Of a stretch of DNA of 14,886 nt, positions 1-7,780 are shown piece by piece (the first letter of the stretch is position 1; every line of letters starts with the position of its first letter). Both the position numbers and the translations under genes were made by a program. The notes under the pieces were generated by a model. The model had not been told where the DNA came from, made no database searches, and saw only the letters and a program-made list of their open reading frames with translations. The DNA comes from an uncultured bacterium (lineage in GTDB: Bacteria > Patescibacteriota > Saccharimonadia > Saccharimonadales > Saccharimonadaceae): the NCBI GenBank assembly GCA_938036745.1, contig CALHWG010000040.1:1-14886 (forward strand). The letters are read 5' to 3'.

Positions 1-2319
1 CTCCAACGCATCGCGGTTATATCGTTTTCCGTGACAAACGTCACATTCCACATAAACATCTGGCAAAAAGTGCATTTCAATTTTAATCACACCGTCGCCT
101 TGACAGTTTTCGCAACGGCCACCCTTAACATTAAAACTGAACCGGCCAGCTTTATAGCCACGGATATTCGCTTCTGGTGTGCCAGCAAAAAGCTCACGAA
201 TCTGCGTAAAGACACCAGTATAAGTTGCGGGATTTGAACGCGGTGTACGGCCAATCGCACTTTGATCAATCACGATTGCTTTATCGAGTTTTTCCAAACC
301 TAAAATTTCATCATGCGCACCAGGAACTTCTTGCGCGCGGTGCTTACGTGCTAATAATTCTTTACTTAAAATTTCATTCACTAAGGTTGATTTTCCACTT
401 CCTGAGACGCCAGAAACTACTGTCATTACACCTAGTGGAATTTCAACATCAATATTTTTCAAATTATTTTCGCGCGCATTTTTAATCACCAATTTTTCAT
501 TTTTCTGAATTTTTCGGCGCTTTTTTGGTGTTTGAATTTTATCTTTTCCGCTCAAAAATTGCCCCGTTAAAGATTTCGGATTTTTCGAAACCTCCTCAGG
601 CGTGCCAGAAGCTACAATCATTCCGCCATTCACACCAGCGCCAGGGCCAACATCAACAAGCCAATCCGCCGCTCGAATCGTGTCCTCATCATGTTCCACT
701 ACTAAAACAGTGTTATGCAGATCACGAAGGTTTTTTAGCGTCGCAATTAATTTATCGTTATCTCGTTGATGAAGACCAATCGAAGGCTCATCCAAAACAT
801 AAAGCACACCTTGAAGCCCAGAACCAATCTGCGTAGCCAAGCGAATACGCTGTGCCTCACCACCGCTCAAAGTATTAGCCGCACGCGAAAGCTCCAAATA
901 ATTCAGACCAACATTATTCATAAAGCCCAATCTCGAAGAAATTTCTTTCAAAATTTGGGTTGAAATAAACTTTTGCTGTTCATTTAGTTCTAAATTTTTG
1001 AAAAGTTCAACAGCTTCATCAATTGCAAGATCACAAATTTCTACAATATTTAGACCAGCAACCGTAACTGCAAGAACAACTGGCTTCAAGCGCTTTCCAC
1101 CACAAGTTTGGCATTTTCGAACACGCATGAATCGCTCAATATCTTTACGCTGGAATTCACTACCCGTATCGCGATGACGGCGTTCAAGATTTGGAATTAC
1201 ACCTTCAAAATTCATGTTATAAACACGACCATTCATTTCGATTGGATATTTTTCATCTGTTTTTGTGCCGTATAGAATAATTTCAATCGCTTCTTTCGAA
1301 AGCTTTTTAGTTGGGACTTTTGTTGAAAATCCATGACGCTTTGCAACTTCCTCAAGCAATTTAATTCGATAGCCCTTCTCCATTACACGATTATACGGAC
1401 GAATTGCACCTTCAGAAATCGTTAAATTTGGTGAAAGCACTAATTCTGGGTCAATCTCCATTCGCGTTCCAAGCCCTGAACAAGTTTCACAAGCTCCTTG
1501 CGGCGCGTTGAATGAAAACAATCGGGGTTCAAGTTCAGGAATATGCTCATCTGGGTGAAGCTCACAAGCATAGCGTTGAGAAAAAATCTTCACTTCGCTA
1601 GTTTCATCATTTAAAATCTCTAAAATTCCACCGGTCATCTCAAGTGCTTGCTCAACACTTTGAGCTAAACGTGTTCGCATCTCTTTCGAAAGCACCAAAC
1701 GGTCAACTACAATTTCAATATTATGCTTAATATTTTTTTCAAGTTCAGGGAATTCATCTAAAGCGTAAATCACTCCATCAACCCGTGCACGAGCAAAACC
1801 TTTTTTCGAAAACTCTTCAGGAATATGTGCGAATTCGCCTTTTTTGGCTTTTGCGATCGGCGCAAGCAATATCAATCGCGAACCTTCTTCAAGATTCATG
1901 ATACTATCAACAATACTTTGCGGTGTACGACGAACCACATCTCGGCCACAAATTGGACAATGTGGCGTACCGATTCGTGCAAAAAGAAGACGTAGATAAT
2001 CATAAATTTCCGTTACGGTTGCCACAGTCGAGCGTGGATTACGACTAGTGGATTTTTGATCAATCGAAATTGCCGGGCTGAGCCCCGTAATTTGATCTAC
2101 ATCTGGCTTATCCATTGTACCTAAAAATTGTCGCGCATAAGAATTAAGGCTCTCCATATAACGGCGCTGGCCTTCTGCGTAAATCGTATCAAACGCTAAA
2201 CTTGACTTTCCGCTACCAGAAAGCCCCGTTATCACCACTAATTTGTCACGCGGAATTTTTAAATCTACATTTTTCAAATTATGTTCACGCGCACCTTTAA
2301 TTTCTAAAAAATCAGCCAT
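1..2319 (-). CDS. uvrA: UvrABC system protein A (excinuclease ABC subunit A), 3' end cut by window edge
   Basis: UvrA is the DNA-damage-sensing ABC ATPase of nucleotide excision repair; it loads UvrB at lesions in the cytoplasm. The frame is open from the ATG at 2319 to the window edge, giving 773 codons, and begins [20 protein letters not shown]. Visible in order: Walker A of ABC domain I (GLSGSGKSS, about 32-40), the [20 protein letters not shown] block, the first zinc module (about 252-280), signature [12 protein letters not shown] (about 483), Walker [11 protein letters not shown], Walker A of domain II (GVSGSGKST, about 640), and the second zinc finger (CENC...CDVC, about 735-765). Roughly 170 C-terminal residues, with the second signature and Walker B, lie outside the window. 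AGAGGTGA sits just upstream of the ATG, 25 bases after the trmB stop, so it is probably cotranscribed with trmB. The first zinc module reads C-x2-H then C-x2-C rather than two C-x2-C pairs. Confidence 0.97.
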   Translation of the reverse strand, partial: MADFLEIKGAREHNLKNVDLKIPRDKLVVITGLSGSGKSSLAFDTIYAEGQRRYMESLNSYARQFLGTMDKPDVDQITGLSPAISIDQKSTSRNPRSTVATVTEIYDYLRLLFARIGTPHCPICGRDVVRRTPQSIVDSIMNLEEGSRLILLAPIAKAKKGEFAHIPEEFSKKGFARARVDGVIYALDEFPELEKNIKHNIEIVVDRLVLSKEMRTRLAQSVEQALEMTGGILEILNDETSEVKIFSQRYACELHPDEHIPELEPRLFSFNAPQGACETCSGLGTRMEIDPELVLSPNLTISEGAIRPYNRVMEKGYRIKLLEEVAKRHGFSTKVPTKKLSKEAIEIILYGTKTDEKYPIEMNGRVYNMNFEGVIPNLERRHRDTGSEFQRKDIERFMRVRKCQTCGGKRLKPVVLAVTVAGLNIVEICDLAIDEAVELFKNLELNEQQKFISTQILKEISSRLGFMNNVGLNYLELSRAANTLSGGEAQRIRLATQIGSGLQGVLYVLDEPSIGLHQRDNDKLIATLKNLRDLHNTVLVVEHDEDTIRAADWLVDVGPGAGVNGGMIVASGTPEEVSKNPKSLTGQFLSGKDKIQTPKKRRKIQKNEKLVIKNARENNLKNIDVEIPLGVMTVVSGVSGSGKSTLVNEILSKELLARKHRAQEVPGAHDEILGLEKLDKAIVIDQSAIGRTPRSNPATYTGVFTQIRELFAGTPEANIRGYKAGRFSFNVKGGRCENCQGDGVIKIEMHFLPDVYVECDVCHGKRYNRDALE

Positions 2320-2344
2320 TTCACCTCTTTCAAAATTTATTTAT

Positions 2345-3004
2345 TCATATATTTTTCGGCGGTATAGCCTTTACGAAGTTAATTTTTAGCCCTTCTGCCG
2401 TAAAACGTTTCTCATAAGTTGTCATCACTTTATAATTTTCATTTAAGTTGCTTTCATGTAAATCAAAACTAAGCCGTTCAATTTTCCAACCTTCTGCCAC
2501 AAGCTGTTCCAAACTCCATTCGAAAAGATTCTTAGCATCAGTTTTAAAGTAGAGTGCGCCATCTTCAGCCAAAAGCTTAGCATAAATTCGCAAAAAAGTT
2601 GGGTGCGTTAAGCGGCGGCCCGAATTCCGCTCGCGTGGGTAAGGGTCAGGAAAGGTCACCCAAAGATATTTTACCGAATTTTCACCAAAAGCTTCAAGAA
2701 GTTGGTCGGCTCGTGCTCTCAAAAAACGAATATTTTTAACGCCATCTTGCTCAGCTTTAATAGCTCCCTTAACTAGTCGGTCGGCTTTAACATCAACCGC
2801 TACAAAATTCTTCATTGGATTTTTTGCCGCCAAAGCCTCACTAAAAAGCCCTGTTCCTGCGCCAATCTCTAAATTATTAACTTCAGCATTTTCTTTTTGC
2901 CATTCATTAAATTCAAAACAAATTGCAGAATTATTGAAAAGCGCAAATTTATAAAGTTTACGCTTGCGAGTAATAATAAAATCTTTCGGATTTAAAAAAG
3001 CCAT
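2345..3004 (-). CDS. trmB: tRNA (guanine-N7-)-methyltransferase TrmB
   Basis: TrmB is a SAM-dependent Rossmann-fold enzyme that makes m7G46 in the tRNA variable loop. The 219-residue length is normal for bacterial TrmB. The SAM-binding motif EIGAGTG lies at residues 46-52, acidic D71 follows the next strand, the family-diagnostic FPDPYP is at 118-123 followed by the basic RERNSGRR, and the C-terminal TTYEKRF block (195-201) corresponds to the conserved TxYE motif of tRNA binding. The ATG at 3004 has AAAGGAG four bases upstream. The gene starts 9 bases after the membrane-protein gene upstream and ends in TGA, 25 bases before uvrA. The middle of the operon therefore combines tRNA modification with aspS. 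The identification rests on these motifs and I see no serious alternative. Confidence 0.93.
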   Translation of the reverse strand: MAFLNPKDFIITRKRKLYKFALFNNSAICFEFNEWQKENAEVNNLEIGAGTGLFSEALAAKNPMKNFVAVDVKADRLVKGAIKAEQDGVKNIRFLRARADQLLEAFGENSVKYLWVTFPDPYPRERNSGRRLTHPTFLRIYAKLLAEDGALYFKTDAKNLFEWSLEQLVAEGWKIERLSFDLHESNLNENYKVMTTYEKRFTAEGLKINFVKAIPPKNI

Positions 3005-3013
3005 TTTTCTCCT

Positions 3014-3427
3014 TTATTGGTCTGTTATTTTTAAAGTTTCATCACTTAAGGAGCTTTCGCTAAACTCATCTGTATGAATTCTCTTTCTTGCCTGCGAATA
3101 AAGCCTTTCGAAATCCGCCATGTCTTTATTCGAAAGACCACCCTGTGGTAAAAACTCCTCATCTTTTTCGTTTTTCTTGCGCTCTTCTTCCTCTTTTTTT
3201 GCCTTTTTCTGGGTCTCACGCGCCTCTTGCAAAACTGGCCTACTCAGATCAAGCTGAATAGTCCCATCTGAAGTATAAAGAATTAAGCTCGCAATCACCA
3301 AAACTAATGCAATTCCTAAACTTACCGCAAGAAAAATTAGCAAATTGTGAGAACCGTTAATTTCTTTTTGCGATTCCAATGGCCGATTTGTAATTTTTGC
3401 TTTAATTTTATTCAAATAATTATTCAT
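3014..3427 (-). CDS. Unrecognised single-pass membrane protein
   Basis: I do not recognise a family. The 137-residue product has a basic N terminus, one hydrophobic segment at about residues 29-51 (LLIFLAVSLGIALVLVIASL), a highly charged stretch at 70-92 rich in Lys and Glu that is probably helical, and a polar C-terminal tail. The positive-inside rule puts residues 1-28 in the cytoplasm and the remainder outside the membrane. It has no cysteine. The ATG at 3427 is preceded by AGGAG, and the reading frame overlaps the end of the upstream secreted-protein gene by 8 bases (TGAATGAATAA), indicating translational coupling. The pair may act together at the envelope; this is inference from coupling alone. 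Confidence 0.75.
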   Translation of the reverse strand: MNNYLNKIKAKITNRPLESQKEINGSHNLLIFLAVSLGIALVLVIASLILYTSDGTIQLDLSRPVLQEARETQKKAKKEEEERKKNEKDEEFLPQGGLSNKDMADFERLYSQARKRIHTDEFSESSLSDETLKITDQ

Positions 3428-4004
3428 TCAAAACTCCTGATGTATTTTTTACAACAAAATCATGAACCTGAACACCATATTTTTCAGCAATTTCATTCAG
3501 TTTTTTAGTGTTGTAATTTACTTCTCGGCGAGCACGACGTGTTTTTTCAAGTTTTAAATAAAATTCACGCGGATTCTTAGTACAATCTTGCGAAACTAAT
3601 TCCGAAAGCTCCCGTTCATAAATCTGAAAATTCTCTTTAAAATACTTAAAATTCTCTTCAAATTCAGAAGCAGTCAAGATTAATTCAGCACCATTTTTCT
3701 TGTTTAGAGCAATTCTTGCATTAAAATTCGATATCAATCCATTCGAAATCTTCTCATAGCTTTTACCCAGATTAACCCTTTTTAGAGCATCTTCAGAGCG
3801 AAGTTTTTTCAAATTATTTTTTAAATCGTTGCATTTTTTACTAATTTTCGAAATCTGAATTTCAGTTGGCTTTTCTTTTGCCAATTCTTCGGCAAAAACA
3901 ATTTTTGAAAATTGGAACAAAACTAAAAATCCACCAATTATAAGAATCACTAAAAAACTAAATTGAAAATTTGCCAATTTATTCTTCATCTTCAGAGAGC
4001 TCAA
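3420..4004 (-). CDS. Unrecognised secreted or membrane-anchored helical protein, likely TTG start
   Basis: No family recognised. From the TTG at 4004 the product has 194 residues: a short polar start, a hydrophobic segment at about 15-37 ending in KIVFA-EE, which fits a signal peptidase I site after Ala38, then a lysine- and glutamate-rich, mostly helical domain. It contains exactly two cysteines (58 and 141), which could form a disulfide outside the membrane. Start choice: AAAGGAG lies 7 bases upstream of the TTG but about 22 bases from the ATG at 3989, so the TTG is favoured; the ATG would give MKNKLANF and 189 residues. The start overlaps the end of aspS (by 26 bases with TTG, 11 with ATG), so translation is probably coupled to aspS. 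Confidence 0.75.
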   Translation of the reverse strand: MSSLKMKNKLANFQFSFLVILIIGGFLVLFQFSKIVFAEELAKEKPTEIQISKISKKCNDLKNNLKKLRSEDALKRVNLGKSYEKISNGLISNFNARIALNKKNGAELILTASEFEENFKYFKENFQIYERELSELVSQDCTKNPREFYLKLEKTRRARREVNYNTKKLNEIAEKYGVQVHDFVVKNTSGVLNE

Positions 4005-5745
4005 TTTTTAACTCCTTTAGCTGGCCTTCATCCACAAAGCTTGGCGAACTCATCATTACATCCACTCCCGAACCATTTTTTGGAAATGCCACTACTTCAC
4101 GAATATTATCCTCATTCATTAAAATCATAAAAATTCGATCTAAGCCAAATGCACATCCTGCATGTGGAGGAGCACCAAATTTAAACGCATTCAACATCGC
4201 ACCAAATTTTGCTTCAACATATTTTTTGTCATATCCAAGTAAGCCAAAAGCCTCATACATAACTTCTGGGTTATGATTTCGAACGGCACCTGAACAAATT
4301 TCATAGCCATTCATCACCATATCGTATTGGTCGGCTTTAATTGCCAATTTTTCAGCATCAGATTTAGCATTTCGAAGTGCTTCAACACCGCCTTTTGGCA
4401 TCGAAAATGGATTATGACCAAAATCAACTTTATTATTTTTCTCATCAAATTCATAAAATGGAAAATCTATAACCCAAGCGAGAGCCACTTTATTTTCATC
4501 CTTAAGATTGAAGAAATCAGCAAATTCATTTCGAAGACGACCAAGTACCTTATTTACAACTTCACGTTTATCCGCACCAAAGAAAATTGCATCACCATCT
4601 TCTGCGCAAGTTTCTTCTTTAATTTTAGAAAGCTCATTTTCACTCAAAAACTTCACAATTGGACTTTTTGCCTCACCTTCAGCATATGTAATATAAGCCA
4701 AACCGCCAGCGCCCTCGCTTTTAGCAATTTCAGTGAAGTTATCAATTTGTTTACGGCTCAAACTTGCACCATTTTTAACACAAATCGCTTTCACGCATTC
4801 GACATTTTTAAACACACCGAATTCAGTTTCAGCCAAAACATCATTTAAATCAATCAATTCCATTCCGAAACGCAAGTCAGGTTTATCGCTACCGTATTTT
4901 TCCATCGCAACTTCATAAGGAATCCGCGGAATTTCTTCGCTCAAAAGCTCTTTTTTAGCAAAATTTTTCACTAGATCTTTAATGAGAACTTCCATTTCTG
5001 AGCGAATCTCTTCACCATTTTCAACAAAAGCCTTTTCAAGGTCAAGCTGATAAAAATCACCATAAAGCCTATCCGCCCGCGGGTCTTCATCACGAAAACA
5101 AGTAGCAATTTGATAGTATTTGTCGATTCCACCAACCATTAAAAGCTGTTTGAATTGCTGTGGAGCTTGCGGTAGAGCATAAAATTTTCCAGGGTGAACA
5201 CGGCTCGGAATCAAGAAATCACGCGCACCTTCTGGGCTAGAATTCGCAAGAATTGGCGTAGCAACTTCAATAAATTCGTGATTTTCCATAAATTTTCGAA
5301 TTTCACGATAAAATTCCGCTCGGCGACGCAACATTTTTTGCATTTTTTCGCGGCGCAAATCCAAAAAACGATATTTCAAACGTAATTCTTCATTTGACTT
5401 TTGACCATTATCTGAAACTGCAATTGGTAAAGGTTCACTTCGATTTAAAATTTCAAGATTTTCAACAATAAGCTCAATTTCACCAGTTGAAATATTTGGA
5501 TTTTTCAAATTTTCAGCGCGCTCTTTTACTACACCAGTCGCTGAAATCACAAATTCATCGCGGCATTTTTCAGCCAATTCAAAACTTTCCGCGAAATCGG
5601 GAGAAATCACAAGCTGAAGAAGTCCAGTATGATCACGTAAATCAATAAAAATCAACCCACCATGATCACGTCGAGAATTAACCCAGCCTTTTACTGTAAT
5701 TTTTTCACTAATTTTATCAATCGAATTTTTCGCTAATATCCGCAT
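3979..5745 (-). CDS. aspS: Aspartyl-tRNA synthetase (bacterial type, probably nondiscriminating)
   Basis: This class IIb synthetase charges tRNA-Asp with aspartate in the cytoplasm. The 588 residues match the bacterial enzyme with its GAD insertion. Visible parts: N-terminal OB-fold anticodon domain (GWVNSRRDHGGLIFIDLRD), the LPQAPQQFKQLLM aspartate-pocket block, motif 2 (FRDEDPRADR), the insertion domain, GHNPFSMP, and motif 3 (FGLDRIFMIL). The ATG at 5745 is chosen because AGGAG lies just upstream and MRILAKN begins the conserved fold; an in-frame GTG at 5787 would add 14 residues without support. The OB loop has RDHGG, with His where Asp-specific enzymes usually have Leu. From family knowledge, that His favours relaxed recognition of tRNA-Asn, implying dependence on GatCAB. 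It heads the run leading to trmB and uvrA. Confidence 0.97.
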   Translation of the reverse strand: MRILAKNSIDKISEKITVKGWVNSRRDHGGLIFIDLRDHTGLLQLVISPDFAESFELAEKCRDEFVISATGVVKERAENLKNPNISTGEIELIVENLEILNRSEPLPIAVSDNGQKSNEELRLKYRFLDLRREKMQKMLRRRAEFYREIRKFMENHEFIEVATPILANSSPEGARDFLIPSRVHPGKFYALPQAPQQFKQLLMVGGIDKYYQIATCFRDEDPRADRLYGDFYQLDLEKAFVENGEEIRSEMEVLIKDLVKNFAKKELLSEEIPRIPYEVAMEKYGSDKPDLRFGMELIDLNDVLAETEFGVFKNVECVKAICVKNGASLSRKQIDNFTEIAKSEGAGGLAYITYAEGEAKSPIVKFLSENELSKIKEETCAEDGDAIFFGADKREVVNKVLGRLRNEFADFFNLKDENKVALAWVIDFPFYEFDEKNNKVDFGHNPFSMPKGGVEALRNAKSDAEKLAIKADQYDMVMNGYEICSGAVRNHNPEVMYEAFGLLGYDKKYVEAKFGAMLNAFKFGAPPHAGCAFGLDRIFMILMNEDNIREVVAFPKNGSGVDVMMSSPSFVDEGQLKELKIELSEDEE

Positions 5746-5777
5746 ATTTCTCCTAATTCTTGAATTTAACTCTTTAT

Positions 5778-5786
5778 ATTTTACCA
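5778..5786 (-). promoter_or_regulatory. Candidate extended -10 promoter for aspS
   Basis: Reading the minus strand, TGGTAAAAT lies about 32 bases upstream of the aspS ATG, in the 48-base gap after the CBS-protein gene. The TGn plus TAAAAT form matches the -10 elements seen before arcA, the DsbA-like gene and the CBS gene. No convincing -35 hexamer is visible at 16-18 bases, so this rests on the extended -10 alone. Confidence 0.4.
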
Positions 5787-5793
5787 CATTTTC

Positions 5794-6693
5794 CTATTTT
5801 TTACGAATAAAATCTACCAAATTAACGATTCCAGCCAAATCGCCATTTCTTTCAAGCAAAATTGCATAATTTTCACCTTTTGAAAGTATTTTTTCGAAAG
5901 CTACTAAGGCACTTAAATTAGGTTTTATCGATAGAAATTCTTCATGCATTACTTTTTGAGCTTTTTTCGAATCGCTTGAATCAATTTTAGTAATATCTTC
6001 CAGAAAAATTACGCCCTTAACTTTATTTTCTTCCTCGTTCATAACTGGAAAGATCTTTTGCTTGGTTTTGAAAAGTTCATCAATTACTAACGGTGTTAAT
6101 AAATCATTATCGTGGATTATCGCCATTTTTTCACCAGAAACCCCAACTTCTAAAATTATTTTTTCTTCAAGTTCAAAAATTTTTTCAATCCATTTTTGTT
6201 CATTTTCAGTTAAAATTCGTTTATGATTAGCCAAAAAATTTAAAAGTTCTTCTTTTGAATAAAACGACCACGGTTGTTTTTTATTCGCCATCTTCGAAAG
6301 CCTATTTTGTGTTTTTATATTTTGAGCAAAATAAATTCCATTTGCAATTGGGATAATTTTACGATTAATCTGGCTTGAAATTTGATTCAAAATACCACTT
6401 TTTAAAATTCCCTTCGAAATTAGAAAAACAACAAAGCAAATAGCCGCCGACTTCCAAAAATCAAAAACTTTCGAAAGTAAAATTACTGAAACAATCATGA
6501 TTGCATAGCCAAAATATTGCAAAAAATAATTATAAACTGGCGTAAATTTCTTTTTGTTGAGCATTTTTTCAGCTCGTTTGTCGCCAGAATTAATTCTACG
6601 CTGGAGCTCAAATTCAGAAAATTCAATTTCCTTTTCTTTCAAAGAAAAAATAATAAGCATTAAAATTAAGCAAATTATACTTATAACTAACAT
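5794..6693 (-). CDS. CNNM/CorC-like membrane protein with degenerate CBS pair
   Basis: The 299-residue product resembles the CNNM/CorC family (DUF21 membrane domain plus tandem CBS domains), which is implicated in divalent cation efflux or its control. Hydrophobic segments lie at about 1-18, 58-76 and 82-97. The segment ELQRRINSGDKRAEKML (29-45) is like the cytoplasmic linker after the first DUF21 helix, and KIFELEEKIILEVGVSGEKM (171-190) aligns with the start of the CBS pair in CorC proteins, with CBS-like repeats at about 185-237 and 247-297. It departs from the family: the usual V-M-x-P-R motif is VGVSG, and the membrane part is short. Transport or nucleotide-binding activity is therefore doubtful, and it may be regulatory. 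The ATG at 6693 has no Shine-Dalgarno, but a -10 element ends 6 bases before it. Confidence 0.65.
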   Translation of the reverse strand: MLVISIICLILMLIIFSLKEKEIEFSEFELQRRINSGDKRAEKMLNKKKFTPVYNYFLQYFGYAIMIVSVILLSKVFDFWKSAAICFVVFLISKGILKSGILNQISSQINRKIIPIANGIYFAQNIKTQNRLSKMANKKQPWSFYSKEELLNFLANHKRILTENEQKWIEKIFELEEKIILEVGVSGEKMAIIHDNDLLTPLVIDELFKTKQKIFPVMNEEENKVKGVIFLEDITKIDSSDSKKAQKVMHEEFLSIKPNLSALVAFEKILSKGENYAILLERNGDLAGIVNLVDFIRKK

Positions 6694-6699
6694 ATTTTT

Positions 6700-6708
6700 A
6701 TTTTATCA
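6700..6708 (-). promoter_or_regulatory. Candidate extended -10 promoter giving a leaderless mRNA for the CBS protein
   Basis: The minus strand reads TGATAAAAT, with the -10 hexamer TAAAAT ending exactly 6 bases before the ATG at 6693. A transcript starting 7 bases after the hexamer would begin at the A of the start codon. No Shine-Dalgarno is present between them. The -35 region is poor (TTTTTC at a 17-base spacing). Confidence 0.45.
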
Positions 6709-6720
6709 CACTTACGTATT

Positions 6721-6748
6721 TTGAAAAAGCTTATTTTTATGTTAAAAT
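6721..6748 (+). promoter_or_regulatory. Promoter of the DsbA-like gene
   Basis: TTGAAA (6721-6726) and TAAAAT (6743-6748) are separated by 16 bases, with TGT directly before the -10 making it an extended -10. The expected start is near 6755, leaving about 20 bases of leader that contains AAGGAGG (6766-6772) just upstream of the ATG at 6776. It is divergent from the CBS-protein promoter in the same 82-base gap. Confidence 0.7.
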
Positions 6749-6775
6749 AGTAATAGTTAGTGAAAAAGGAGGAAA

Positions 6776-7507
6776 ATGTCTACTAATAAAAATAAGGCAA
6801 AAAATCTTCAAAAAATAAAAGATTTTATAGCCGATAATAAATTTGCAATAATTTTTACAGTTTTGGTTGTTCTTTTTTTAGGTGGAATGATCTGGCTGTC
6901 AAACCTTCAAAAAATTGATTTGAGTAATATTGATATTTCGAAAGAGATTTCTTCAAGTAAAAATTCAGGCGATATTTCTGAACATATTTATCATAAAAAT
7001 AACTCTAAAGTAACTTTGGTTGAATATGGCGATTTTCAATGCCCAGGATGTAAAACTGCCGCCAGCCGCATTAAATCAATCGCAGAAGAATATAAAGATA
7101 AGGTTAATGTGATATTTCGAAACTTCCCATTAGTCACAATTCACCCAAATGCACTTGCTGCAGCGAGCGTTGCTGAAGCAGCAGGTTTGCAAGGAAAATA
7201 TTGGGAAATGCACGATTTGCTTTACGACAAGCAAGATGAATGGACAGCTTCAACTGCTAGCGAGCGAATGGAATATTTCACAGAATACGCTAAAGAATTA
7301 AATCTAAATATCGACCAATTCAAAAAAGATATTGAGAGTGATAAAGTGAAGGCGAAAATTAAATTTGACCAAGCTGTTGGTTCGAAAGCGAAAGTAACTG
7401 GAACGCCTTCATTCAAGCTTAACGGCAAAGATTTGTCTTCTGATATTTGGGGCGATGATGCAAAATTAAAATCAGCCTTAGACGAAGCAATTAAGAATCA
7501 AAAATAA
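6776..7507 (+). CDS. Membrane-anchored DsbA-family thiol:disulfide oxidoreductase
   Basis: The 243-residue product belongs to the DsbA-like thioredoxin group (Thioredoxin_4 type) that oxidises or isomerises disulfides in exported proteins. Residues 1-22 are basic and cytoplasmic, about 23-42 form one membrane anchor (FAIIFTVLVVLFLGGMIWL), and 43-75 are a linker. The catalytic fold carries VEYGDFQCPGC with the active pair C89-P-G-C92, the NFPL segment typical of this group, a helical insert, and a cis-proline loop V-T-G-T-P (P211) followed by SFKLNG. There are no other cysteines. The strong AAGGAGG fixes the start. The gene is monocistronic, with its own promoter and terminator. Likely clients include the two-cysteine exported proteins encoded nearby, but no partner such as DsbB or VKOR is in the window. 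Confidence 0.92.
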   Translation: MSTNKNKAKNLQKIKDFIADNKFAIIFTVLVVLFLGGMIWLSNLQKIDLSNIDISKEISSSKNSGDISEHIYHKNNSKVTLVEYGDFQCPGCKTAASRIKSIAEEYKDKVNVIFRNFPLVTIHPNALAAASVAEAAGLQGKYWEMHDLLYDKQDEWTASTASERMEYFTEYAKELNLNIDQFKKDIESDKVKAKIKFDQAVGSKAKVTGTPSFKLNGKDLSSDIWGDDAKLKSALDEAIKNQK

Positions 7508-7516
7508 TCCCATAAT

Positions 7517-7552
7517 AAAATCTCACTCGGTAAAGAGTGAGATTTTCTTTTT
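7517..7552. terminator. Bidirectional intrinsic terminator
   Basis: A 12-bp perfect stem (AAAATCTCACTC, 7517-7528; GAGTGAGATTTT, 7535-7546) with a 6-base loop is followed on the plus strand by CTTTTT. On the minus strand the same hairpin is followed by ATTATG, with the stem itself ending in TTTT. It lies 9 bases after the DsbA-like stop and 8 bases past the stop of the facing 30-codon ORF, so it can serve both converging genes. Confidence 0.88.
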
Positions 7553-7560
7553 GTCACTTT

Positions 7561-7653
7561 TTATTGTTCAATGTAGCGTTGCCATTCAGCAGGCACCACA
7601 TCCACCGCAATTATTTTCTTCCTTGAAGGAGGAAAATTGATTTTGATAGGCAT
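7561..7653 (-). CDS. Small 30-residue protein of unknown function
   Basis: A 30-codon ORF starts at the ATG at 7653 and stops at TAA (7561-7563). The product begins MPIKINFPPSRKK and ends PAEWQRYIEQ. It is slightly basic, has no cysteine, signal peptide or membrane segment, and I recognise no family. Support for translation is contextual: AAAGGAG (7659-7665) sits 5 bases before the ATG, a near-consensus promoter lies at 7742-7770, and the shared hairpin terminator follows the stop. So a full transcription unit of about 200 bases exists for this ORF. Alternatives are that the unit is a small RNA and the ORF is incidental, or that the peptide is a regulatory leader, although no gene follows it on this strand before the terminator. 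Confidence 0.6.
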   Translation of the reverse strand: MPIKINFPPSRKKIIAVDVVPAEWQRYIEQ

Positions 7654-7735
7654 GTGTTCTCCTTTTATTCATGCAACTCACGCGCTCGACCGATTCCTTT
7701 ATTTAATAAATTTTACACGTTTTTGCGCGAGCCTA
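7654..7735 (-). promoter_or_regulatory. About 82-nt leader of the 30-codon ORF with possible alternative folds
   Basis: Between the predicted start near 7735 and the ATG at 7653 the RNA can form a 9-bp helix including G-U pairs: GGCUCGCGC (7733-7725) with GCGUGAGUU (7683-7675), leaving the Shine-Dalgarno free. Alternatively the 5' end AUAGGC (7736-7731) is perfectly complementary to GCCUAU (7651-7646), which starts at the G of the start codon. The two pairings share bases and exclude each other. I recognise no known riboswitch class, and the six-base match could be chance. Confidence 0.4.
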
Positions 7736-7741
7736 TGAACT

Positions 7742-7770
7742 ATTCTATCAAAAAAAATAACAAATGTCAA
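7742..7770 (-). promoter_or_regulatory. Near-consensus sigma-70 promoter for the 30-codon ORF
   Basis: On the minus strand a perfect -35 TTGACA (7770-7765), a 17-base spacer and TAGAAT (7747-7742) with TGA directly before it make a consensus-like extended -10 promoter. The spacer contains a run of eight T. The expected start is near 7735. This is among the strongest-looking promoters in the window. Confidence 0.8.
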
Positions 7771-7780
7771 GAAAACACGC

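Noticed and set aside
225..963. Several plus-strand open frames of 65-103 codons at the left end.
   Set aside because: They lie opposite conserved UvrA segments (second Walker A, signature and Walker B), so they are shadows of uvrA.
4327..4848. A 173-codon plus-strand open frame inside aspS.
   Set aside because: It is antisense to firmly identified AspRS motifs, and its residues are the Phe/Ile/Lys-rich mirror expected opposite AT-rich codons. No ribosome binding site was seen.
7586..7672. A 28-codon minus-strand ORF overlapping the 30-codon one in another frame, ending CGGCGAC, which recalls a cysteine-rich peptide.
   Set aside because: It has no Shine-Dalgarno upstream, whereas AAAGGAG is well placed for the ATG at 7653. 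The glycine/cysteine end arises from the GGTGGATGTGGTGCCTGC bases read out of phase.
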